This document shows positions 1-4,590 of a stretch of DNA of 5,930 bases, piece by piece. The position numbers were made by a program, and so were the translations under genes. The stretch is taken from positions 1 to 5,930 of the forward strand of contig JBHJOJ010000047.1 in assembly GCA_050329835.1 (NCBI GenBank). Reading direction: 5' to 3'. The notes below the pieces were generated by a model that saw nothing but the letters and a program-made list of their open reading frames with translations, was not told the DNA's origin and made no database searches. The stretch's first letter is position 1, and each line of letters starts with the position of its first letter. The DNA is from JANNOG01 sp050329835 (GTDB lineage Bacteria; Actinomycetota; Actinomycetes; Actinomycetales; JBBAYJ01).

Positions 1-1128
1 GCTCGCCGGGTCGAGATCCCGGGACTGCAGCCAGCCGTCGGGCAGCGCGACGGGCCGGGCCGTCCCGGCCCGCCCGCGCTGGCCCTCGGCGGCGGCACCC
101 GGGTAGGGGGCATCCAGCGGCAGCGTGGCGGCGATCCCGGCGAGCTCGGCCCGCGAGGTCAGGGTCGCCAGCCGGACCCGGGCCTCGTGGCCCACCGGAT
201 AGCCCTTGAGGTACCAGGCGACGTGCTTGCGGATGTCCCGGCACGCCCGGTCCTCGTCGCCCAGGTGCTCGGCCAGCAGGTCGAGGTGGCGGCCGAGCAC
301 CCCCATCACCTCGCCGAGGTCCGGCCGCACCCGCCGCGGATCGCCGGCCAGGGCGGCGGCGATGTCGGCGAACAGCCACGGCCGGCCCAGGCAGCCCCGG
401 CCGACGACCACGCCGTCGCACCCGGTCCGGGCCCGCATCGCGACGGCGTCCTCGGCGGCGAAGACGTCGCCGTTGCCGAGGACGGGGACCTCGGCCGGCA
501 GGGCGTCGCGGAGCCGGGCGATCGCCTCCCAGTCCGCGTGCGGGGCGTACAGCTGGGCCGCCGTCCGCCCGTGCAGAGCCACCCACGCCGCCCCCGCGTC
601 GACCGCCGCCCGCCCCGCGTCGAGGTACGTCAGGTGGTCGGCGTCGATGCCCGTGCGCATCTTCACCGTCACGGGCACCCCGTGCGGGTGGGCCTCGCGG
701 ACCACCGCCCGGACGACGGCGTCGAACAGCGGCAGCTTCCACGGCAGGGCGGCACCGCCGCCGCGCCGGGTGACCTTGGGGACCGGACAGCCGAAGTTCA
801 GGTCGACGTGCTCGGCCCGGCGCTCCCCGACGAGGATCCGGGTGGCGGCGGCCGCCGTCGCGGGGTCGGTGGCGTACAGCTGGACCGACCGGATCGGCTC
901 GTCCGGGTGGTGCTCGGTGAGCCGCAGCGACTCCGGCGAGCGCTCGACCAGCGCGCGCGAGGTCACCATCTCCGACACGTACAGCCCCGCCCCGCCCCCG
1001 GTCTCGCGGCACAGCCGCCGGAAGGCGGCGTTCGTGATCCCCGCCATGGGGGCGAGCACCACCGGGGCGGTCAGCGTGAACGGCCCGAGCCGCAGGCCCG
1101 GCGCCGGGGCGAGGACGGACGTCGTCAC
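1..1128 (-). CDS. dusB: tRNA-dihydrouridine synthase, DusB family (C-terminus cut by window edge)
   Basis: The protein reduces uridines in the tRNA D-loop to dihydrouridine, using FMN and NADPH in the cytoplasm. The reading frame is open for 376 codons from GTG at 1128 to base 1, with no stop. Seen motifs: APMAGITN at residues 26-33 (FMN-barrel start), NFGCPVPK at 111-118 with the catalytic Cys114, VKMRTG around 155-160, HGRT at 186-189, GNGD at 218-221, and VVVGRG at 240-245 followed by GRPWLF. The tail PYPG...GWL is usual for actinobacterial DusB proteins, so probably only a short end is missing. The start is set by a near-perfect Shine-Dalgarno GGAGGTGA (1133-1140), four bases before GTG. 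The start overlaps the vapC stop in a GTGA (1125-1128), so it is very likely co-transcribed and translationally coupled with vapBC. The family call is firm; the choice of DusB over other Dus subfamilies rests on the overall actinobacterial look. Confidence 0.95.
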   Translation of the reverse strand, partial: MTTSVLAPAPGLRLGPFTLTAPVVLAPMAGITNAAFRRLCRETGGGAGLYVSEMVTSRALVERSPESLRLTEHHPDEPIRSVQLYATDPATAAAATRILVGERRAEHVDLNFGCPVPKVTRRGGGAALPWKLPLFDAVVRAVVREAHPHGVPVTVKMRTGIDADHLTYLDAGRAAVDAGAAWVALHGRTAAQLYAPHADWEAIARLRDALPAEVPVLGNGDVFAAEDAVAMRARTGCDGVVVGRGCLGRPWLFADIAAALAGDPRRVRPDLGEVMGVLGRHLDLLAEHLGDEDRACRDIRKHVAWYLKGYPVGHEARVRLATLTSRAELAGIAATLPLDAPYPGAAAEGQRGRAGTARPVALPDGWLQSRDLDPAS

Positions 1129-1520
1129 GTGGTCACCTCCAGCGGGGTGTGGCGGGCGAGGACGTCGAAGTCGCGGTCACGGTGCAGGACCGGTACCCCC
1201 AGCCGGATCGCGATCGCCGCGATCTGGCAGTCGACGAGCGAGCGGACGGTCTCGCCGGCGCGTCGGCACGCCCGGTACAGCCGGGCTCCGGCGGCCGCGT
1301 CCTGGAACGGAACAGCGGCCTCGTGATCCGCCCCCGCCAGGAGCCGCGCGTACCGGTGGGTCTCGTCGTCCTGCCGCACCCCGGCCAGCACCTCGAGGAC
1401 CACCGGGTCGCAGGTCACGACATCTCCAGCCCGGACCGCCGACCGCAGGGCGAGATGCGTGGGAGAGCCGGTGGCCCTCAGGTACTCGATCCAGGCGGAG
1501 GTGTCCGCGAGGACGGTCAC
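1125..1520 (-). CDS. vapC: VapC-type PIN-domain ribonuclease toxin
   Basis: This 131-residue protein is a single PIN domain of the usual VapC length. VapC toxins are Mg-dependent endoribonucleases that often cut tRNA anticodon loops, initiator tRNA or the 23S sarcin-ricin loop; which target this one has cannot be read from the sequence. The acidic active-site set is complete: Asp6 in LADTSAW, Glu43 in VVLEVLAG, Asp97 in LVDCQIAAIA and Asp115 in LHRDRDFD. It therefore looks catalytically intact. The start is GTG at 1520, overlapping the vapB stop as GTGA (1517-1520). Only a weak GAG lies upstream, so translation probably depends on ribosomes finishing vapB. At its other end it overlaps dusB by 4 bases, with the dusB Shine-Dalgarno inside its last codons. 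It pairs with the antitoxin directly upstream. Confidence 0.93.
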   Translation of the reverse strand: MTVLADTSAWIEYLRATGSPTHLALRSAVRAGDVVTCDPVVLEVLAGVRQDDETHRYARLLAGADHEAAVPFQDAAAGARLYRACRRAGETVRSLVDCQIAAIAIRLGVPVLHRDRDFDVLARHTPLEVTT

Positions 1521-1765
1521 CGCTCGACCGGCGCCACGACGCCGACGGGCTGCGACGGCTCCGACGGCTCCGTGCCGTCCCGCAATTCGTCGAGGTCGCC
1601 GTCCCAGCCGGCGCCCTCCATCGCCAGCATCTCCGCCTTGGTCATCGGCCGCACGGCGACCTGCCGCAGCGCGAAGTCCACCGCGGCCCGCTTCGTCGGC
1701 AGGTGGTACATCGCCATGACGCTGCGGACCAAGCCCTCGTCGATCTCGATGTTGGTCCGGCTCAT
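1517..1765 (-). CDS. vapB: VapB-type antitoxin
   Basis: An 82-residue antitoxin starting at ATG 1765. The N-terminus MSRTNIEIDEGLV, then TKRAAVDFALRQ at 24-35, is the standard N-terminal part of the VapB family that reads MRTNIEIDdeL...TKreaVdlALr. That part gives a ribbon-helix-helix-like DNA-binding dimer. The segment GAGWDGDLDELR (51-62) matches the C-terminal motif that wraps over the PIN active site in this family. A further 20 residues rich in Pro, Ser, Glu and Val (63-82) extend beyond the usual end. Expected role: neutralise VapC, and with it repress the operon through the inverted repeat just upstream (1776-1791). No Shine-Dalgarno precedes the ATG; the -10-like TACGGT ends six bases before it, so the mRNA may be leaderless. 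The coding end overlaps vapC by 4 bases. Confidence 0.92.
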   Translation of the reverse strand: MSRTNIEIDEGLVRSVMAMYHLPTKRAAVDFALRQVAVRPMTKAEMLAMEGAGWDGDLDELRDGTEPSEPSQPVGVVAPVER

Positions 1766-1771
1766 CGGACC

Positions 1772-1777
1772 ACCGTA
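1772..1777 (-). promoter_or_regulatory. Candidate -10 element of the vapBC-dusB operon
   Basis: TACGGT on the minus strand fits the actinobacterial TANNNT -10 pattern. The vapB ATG begins seven bases after its last base, so transcription could start on the ATG itself (leaderless). No convincing -35 is seen. The hexamer overlaps the inverted repeat by two bases, as expected for a repressed promoter. Confidence 0.4.
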
Positions 1778-1791
1778 CACCTCGTGGTGTA
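1776..1791 (-). promoter_or_regulatory. Inverted repeat, likely VapB/VapBC operator
   Basis: TACACC and GGTGTA form a perfect 6-bp inverted repeat around a 4-base spacer. It lies 10 to 26 bases upstream of the vapB start and touches the -10-like hexamer at 1772-1777. Its A/T content stands out from the surrounding GC-rich DNA. VapB antitoxins bind such palindromes in their own promoters, so autoregulation is the natural reading. Binding itself is inferred. Confidence 0.6.
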
Positions 1792-1821
1792 TCGCTCTCC
1801 GGCGCAGGAGGGCCCGGTCCG

Positions 1822-2895
1822 TCAGGCGACGAGGCCGAGGCGGCGCAGTTCCACCTGGAGGTCGTGCGGATTGCTGGCCGAGGCCCGGGCCTCGTCGACC
1901 GAGACCGCGCCCTCCTGCACCAGCCGCACGAGGTGCTGGTCGAAGGTCTGCATCCCGTAGTAGGCGCCGTCGCGGACGATCTCGGTGATCCCGGCGGTGA
2001 GGTCGGGGTCGGCGACCGCCTCGGCGACCCGCCCGGTGGCGACGGCCACCTCCATGCACACCACCCGGCCCGACCCGTCGGCCCGACCCACCAGCCGCTG
2101 GCAGACCACCCCCCGCAGCGTCGCCGCCAGCGTGAGCCGGACCTGGCGCTGCTCGTGGGGCGGGAAGAAGTCGACGACGCGGCTCACCGTCTCGGCGGCC
2201 GAGTTCGTGTGCAGGGTCGACAGCACCAGGTGACCGGTCTCCGACGCGCGCATGGCCGCCTCGACGGTCTCGGCGTCCCGCATCTCGCCCACGAGGATGA
2301 CGTCCGGGTCCTGGCGCAGGGCGGCCCGCAGCGCCACGGTGAACGACCGCGAGTCGGACGGGATCTCGCGCTGATTGACCATGGACATCTTGTCCGAGTG
2401 GATGACCTCGATCGGGTCCTCGATCGTGACGATGTGCGACTCCCGGTGGGAGTTGATGTGGTCGATCATCGCCGCCAGGGTCGTCGTCTTGCCCGACCCC
2501 GTGGGCCCGGTGACCAGCACCAGCCCCCGCGGCTCCAGGGCCAGCCGGCCGACCACCTCCGGCAGCCCCAGCTCGTGCAGCGGCGTCGCGCCGACCGCCA
2601 CCCGGCGCAGCACCAGGCCCGGCGTCCCCCGCTGGCGGAAGGCGTTGACCCGGAACCGCCCCACGCCGGGCACCGAGTAGGCGAAGTCGGCCTCGTGGGT
2701 GCGCGAGAACTGCTCGGCCAGGGCCGGCGGCAGGATCTCGGCGATCATCGCCTCGGTGTCGGCCGGTGTCACGTCCTCGGCCTGCAGCCGCCGCAACCGT
2801 CCGTCGATCCGGACCCGAGGCGGGGATCCGACCTTGACGTGCAGGTCCGAGCCACCCGCGTCGACGAGGACCCGCAGCAGGGGCAGCAGACTCAT
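1822..2895 (-). CDS. pilT: PilT-family type IV pilus retraction-type ATPase (orphan)
   Basis: A 357-residue secretion-superfamily ATPase of usual PilT length. The N-terminal PAS-like domain opens MSLLPLLRVLVDAGGSDLHV, as in PilT/PilU. Walker A is GPTGSGKT (130-137). The Asp box VTIEDPIEVIH (156-166), Walker B DPDVILVGEMRD (197-208) and His box GHLVLSTLHTNSA (221-233) follow. The C-terminal segment around ITEIVRDGAYYGMQTFDQ (303-320) sits where PilT has its AIRNLIRE retraction motif. All ATPase residues are present, so it should form an active hexamer on the inner face of the membrane. ATG 2895 is chosen because the family starts there; an in-frame GTG at 2907 adds only four residues, and neither has a clear Shine-Dalgarno. 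The frame stays open to 3378, but that stretch is Arg/Gly-rich antisense-like noise and covers the biotin carrier gene. No pilin, PilB, PilC or prepilin peptidase is in the window. It lies downstream of the biotin carrier on the same strand. Confidence 0.93.
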   Translation of the reverse strand: MSLLPLLRVLVDAGGSDLHVKVGSPPRVRIDGRLRRLQAEDVTPADTEAMIAEILPPALAEQFSRTHEADFAYSVPGVGRFRVNAFRQRGTPGLVLRRVAVGATPLHELGLPEVVGRLALEPRGLVLVTGPTGSGKTTTLAAMIDHINSHRESHIVTIEDPIEVIHSDKMSMVNQREIPSDSRSFTVALRAALRQDPDVILVGEMRDAETVEAAMRASETGHLVLSTLHTNSAAETVSRVVDFFPPHEQRQVRLTLAATLRGVVCQRLVGRADGSGRVVCMEVAVATGRVAEAVADPDLTAGITEIVRDGAYYGMQTFDQHLVRLVQEGAVSVDEARASASNPHDLQVELRRLGLVA

Positions 2896-2981
2896 GGCCG
2901 GTGTCACGGCGCTGCCATCGGCCCGCCGGGCCCCCGACTTGAGCCGCGGCCACGGACATCGGCCGTGCCGCCGGGGCCCGG

Positions 2982-3239
2982 TCAACCGACGACGACCAGC
3001 AGGTCCCCCTCCTGGACGACGTCGCCGGGGACGACGTCGACGCGCCGGATCCGGCCCGCGGTCTCGCACAGCACGGGGATCTCCATCTTCATGGACTCCA
3101 GCAGGAGCAGGGTGGCGCCGGGGGCGACGGCGTCGCCGACGGCCACGTCCACCTGCAGGACGGCCGCCACCATCTCGGCCCGGACCTCCTCGACCGTGCC
3201 CGCCCGCGTTCCGGCCCCGCCCTCGCCCGCTGCCGTCAT
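2982..3239 (-). CDS. Small standalone biotin/lipoyl attachment protein (TB7.3-like biotin carboxyl carrier)
   Basis: An 85-residue protein made almost wholly of one biotinyl domain. The attachment motif ESMKMEIPV (48-56) has Lys51 as the expected biotin site. The paired half-motifs VGDAVAPG and PGDVVQEGDLLVVVG are the usual hammerhead-fold turns. It resembles mycobacterial TB7.3, a free-standing biotinylated protein also encoded beside sigH/rshA. Role: presumably a carrier for carboxybiotin in an acyl-CoA carboxylase, but no carboxylase subunit is in the window, so the partner is unknown. The start is ATG 3239, backed by Shine-Dalgarno GGAGGG (3245-3250) five bases upstream. This start gives about 14 Gly/Ala/Thr-rich residues before the domain, more than in TB7.3. 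It is divergent from bL37 and about 85 bases upstream of pilT on the same strand, so it may be co-transcribed with pilT. Confidence 0.88.
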   Translation of the reverse strand: MTAAGEGGAGTRAGTVEEVRAEMVAAVLQVDVAVGDAVAPGATLLLLESMKMEIPVLCETAGRIRRVDVVPGDVVQEGDLLVVVG

Positions 3240-3275
3240 CGACGCCCTCCGACCACCCGTGTGCCACCCTCGTGC

Positions 3276-3297
3276 CCGGCCCCGGGTCCGGGGCCGG
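3276..3297. repeat. Perfect 8-bp inverted repeat between divergent genes
   Basis: CCGGCCCC and its exact complement flank a six-base centre in the 89-base region between the biotin carrier and bL37 starts. As RNA it would be a very stable hairpin in the leader of either gene. Such repeats arise easily in DNA this GC-rich, so function is uncertain. It lies about 20 bases upstream of the bL37 Shine-Dalgarno. Confidence 0.55.
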
Positions 3298-3316
3298 CGA
3301 CCGCCGACGATCCTCC

Positions 3317-3323
3317 GAGGAGA
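3317..3323 (+). promoter_or_regulatory. Ribosome binding site of bL37
   Basis: GAGGAGA ends five bases before GTG 3329. It decides the start of the very short bL37 gene and shows that this microprotein is translated from its own site. Confidence 0.7.
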
Positions 3324-3328
3324 CGACC

Positions 3329-3403
3329 GTGAGCAAGCGCGCGCGCAAGCGCAAGTCCCGCAAGACCAGCTCGGCCAATCACGGCAAGCGGCCCAACAGC
3401 TGA
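3329..3403 (+). CDS. Ribosomal protein bL37 (24 aa, AURKAIP1/COX24-type)
   Basis: The 24-residue product begins VSKRARKRKSRK and ends ANHGKRPNS. This is the actinobacterial bL37 signature (typical form MSKRARKRrsRKknAANHGKRPN), seen as an extra small protein of the 50S subunit in mycobacterial ribosome structures and annotated as an AURKAIP1/COX24-domain protein. About half the residues are Lys or Arg, fitting rRNA binding. Start GTG 3329 has a good Shine-Dalgarno (GAGGAGA). It is the only plus-strand gene in the middle of the window, transcribed away from the biotin carrier and towards rsrA. At positions 13-15 it reads Thr-Ser-Ser where many relatives have Lys-Asn-Ala. The gene is so short that standard gene callers usually miss it. 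Confidence 0.93.
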   Translation: MSKRARKRKSRKTSSANHGKRPNS

Positions 3404-3442
3404 CGGCCCGCCGCCGGGCGCAGGTCCGGCCCAGTGACGGTG

Positions 3443-3464
3443 CCGGCCCCGGGAGCGGGTCCGG
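3443..3464. terminator. Possible bidirectional hairpin terminator between bL37 and rsrA
   Basis: Two convergent genes end on either side of this 80-base gap. The hairpin pairs CCGG and CCCG with CGGG and CCGG (eight base pairs plus one C-T mismatch) around a GGAG loop. It has no T-tract on either strand, as is common in actinobacteria. Its position supports the call; the local GC content weakens it. Confidence 0.35.
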
Positions 3465-3483
3465 CGCGGCCGGCCCCGGCGGC

Positions 3484-3756
3484 TCAGCCCACCGGCCGGT
3501 CCGCGCCCTGGCGCAGGCGGTGGACGGCCTCGGCGATCCGGGCCCTGAGGTGGTCCGGCGCCGGGGCCCGCCCCGCCCGCGCCACCAGCGCCTTGACCGC
3601 GTGCTCGACGTCGTGCTCGCGCAGGCAGGGGGCGCACTCCTCGAGGTGCGCCCGGATCTTGTCGACGGTGTGCTCGTCGAGTTCGTGGTCCAGGTAGGCG
3701 TCGATCCGCTCCAGCACGTCCGAACAGTCGGTCTCGTGCGGGTCGCCGCAGCTCAC
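3484..3756 (-). CDS. rsrA: RsrA/RshA-type zinc anti-sigma factor, thiol redox sensor
   Basis: A 90-residue zinc-binding anti-sigma factor (ZAS family) that should hold its sigma factor inactive until disulfide stress. The start matches Streptomyces RsrA closely: SCGDPHETDCSDVL against SCGEPHETDCSEVL from memory. The zinc and redox residues are Cys11, His37, Cys41 and Cys44 (HLEECAPC, the HX3CX2C motif). Cys3 and His7 are also conserved. In RsrA, oxidation joins Cys11 to Cys44, expels zinc and frees the sigma factor. The second cysteine pair of S. coelicolor RsrA near residue 61 is absent here (VARAGR). The start is GTG 3756, overlapping the sigma-factor stop as GTGA (3753-3756), with Shine-Dalgarno GGAGGTG (3762-3768) five bases upstream. 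Coupling to the sigma gene would keep the two in balance. Confidence 0.93.
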   Translation of the reverse strand: MSCGDPHETDCSDVLERIDAYLDHELDEHTVDKIRAHLEECAPCLREHDVEHAVKALVARAGRAPAPDHLRARIAEAVHRLRQGADRPVG

Positions 3757-4442
3757 GACCGCACCTCCGCTGCTGCCTCGACCGCGCCCGCCATCCCCCG
3801 CTCGCGGGCGTAGTCGGTGAGCAGCTCGCGCAGCTGGCGCCGGCCGCGGTGGAGGCGGGACATCACCGTCCCGATCGGCGTGCCCATGATCTCGGCGATC
3901 TCCTTGTAGGCGAAGCCCTCGACGTCCGCCAGGTACACCGCGAGCCGGAAGTCCTCGCCGACCCGGGCCAGGGCCTCGGTGACGTCGCTGTCGGGAAGCC
4001 GGTCCAGGGCCTCGGTCTCGGCCGAGCGGAGCCCGCTGGACGTGTGGGACTCGGCGCGGGCGAGCTGCCAGTCCTCGATGTCCTCGGCGTGGGACTGCTG
4101 GGGCTCGCGCTGCTTCTTGCGGTAGGTGTTGATGTAGGCGTTGGTGAGGATCCGGTACAGCCACGCCTTGAGGTTCGTCCCGGGGCGGTACTGGTGGAAC
4201 GCCGCGAAGGCCTTCGTGTAGGCCTCCTGCACGAGGTCCTCGGCGTCGGCCGGGTTGCGGGTCATCCGCAGCGCCGCGGAGTACAGCTGGTCCACGAACG
4301 GCAGCGCCTCGGTCTCGAACCGGGCGCGCCGCTGCTCGGGGCTCTCGTCGGCGGGCGAGCGCGAGGCACCGGCGTCCCCGTCGGGGGTCGCCTCGGGAGT
4401 CGGCTCGGCGGCTGCCCCGCCCGGGTCCGGGATGGTGTCCAT
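3753..4442 (-). CDS. sigR: SigR/SigH-family ECF RNA polymerase sigma factor
   Basis: A 229-residue ECF sigma factor directing RNA polymerase to thiol/oxidative and heat stress promoters in its relatives. Region 2 spans about residues 44-112: FVDQLYSAALRMTRNPADAEDLVQEAYTKAF, then NLKAWLYRILTNAYINTYRKKQREP, the hallmark of the SigR/SigH group. Region 4 spans about 148-212 with the helix-turn-helix YKEIAEIMGTPIGTVMSRLHRGR. Residues 1-43 are a Pro/Ala/Asp/Glu-rich, probably disordered, extension with no internal ATG or GTG. ATG 4442 is the called start; an adjacent in-frame GTG at 4445 adds one residue. Neither has a Shine-Dalgarno, and a -10-like TAGCCT lies just upstream, so the mRNA may be leaderless. 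The RsrA-type partner is directly downstream with a 4-base overlap. The subfamily is firm; mycobacteria call the same gene sigH. Confidence 0.93.
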   Translation of the reverse strand: MDTIPDPGGAAAEPTPEATPDGDAGASRSPADESPEQRRARFETEALPFVDQLYSAALRMTRNPADAEDLVQEAYTKAFAAFHQYRPGTNLKAWLYRILTNAYINTYRKKQREPQQSHAEDIEDWQLARAESHTSSGLRSAETEALDRLPDSDVTEALARVGEDFRLAVYLADVEGFAYKEIAEIMGTPIGTVMSRLHRGRRQLRELLTDYARERGMAGAVEAAAEVRS

Positions 4443-4450
4443 CACCGGAG

Positions 4451-4456
4451 AGGCTA
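4451..4456 (-). promoter_or_regulatory. Candidate -10 element of the sigma-factor operon
   Basis: TAGCCT on the minus strand fits TANNNT and ends five bases before GTG 4445 and eight before ATG 4442. This would give a leaderless or nearly leaderless transcript. No -35 is evident, and no SigR/SigH-type GGGAAT plus GTT promoter is seen between 4443 and 4590. Confidence 0.35.
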
Positions 4457-4469
4457 GCCAGCGGCGCCG

Positions 4470-4509
4470 GGAGCCCGCCGGGGGGCGGCCCGGCCGGCGG
4501 GTGGGCTCC
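4470..4509. repeat. Second GC-rich inverted repeat upstream of the sigma factor
   Basis: CCCGCCGG (4474-4481) pairs with CCGGCGGG (4494-4501), extended by GGAG/CTCC (4470-4473 with 4506-4509) across a four-base bulge. It sits 15-55 bases upstream of the candidate -10. It could be part of the terminator, an operator, or chance; the sequence does not decide. Confidence 0.35.
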
Positions 4510-4542
4510 CCGCGCCCGCGGGCGGCCCGCCGCCGGCGCGGG
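4509..4542. terminator. GC-rich hairpin, possible terminator of the SRAP gene
   Basis: CCCGCGCC (4509-4516) pairs with GGCGCGGG (4535-4542), and inside it GGCGG (4521-4525) pairs with CCGCC (4530-4534) around a CCCG loop, with a four-base bulge on one side. It lies about 50 bases past the SRAP stop and before the sigma-factor promoter. There is no T-tract. Position favours a terminator; base composition makes chance pairing likely too. Confidence 0.35.
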
Positions 4543-4590
4543 CCCGGCACGATCACCGTCACACCGAGCCGAACACGCGGTCCCGACCCG

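Noticed and set aside
187..1960. Long plus-strand open frames opposite dusB, vapC and vapB
   Set aside because: They are Arg/Pro/Gly-rich with no recognisable domain and lie antisense to clear genes; such shadows are expected at this GC content.
1517..2959. A 480-codon minus frame ending in VapB, as if a large fusion protein
   Set aside because: Only the last 82 codons are VapB-like; the rest is an out-of-frame reading of pilT with no family resemblance.
2951..2967. Short inverted repeat CACGG/CCGTG between the biotin carrier and pilT
   Set aside because: Only five base pairs with a seven-base loop and no T-tract; too weak to call a terminator or operator.
2896..3378. N-terminal extension of PilT to 518 residues
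   Set aside because: The extra part is Arg/Gly low-complexity, overlaps the biotin carrier gene in another frame, and PilT proteins start where ATG 2895 lies.
3404..3483. Direct repeat GCCGGCCCCG at 3442-3451 and 3469-3478
   Set aside because: Two copies of a G/C-only decamer are expected by chance in this DNA; no mobile element or site context.
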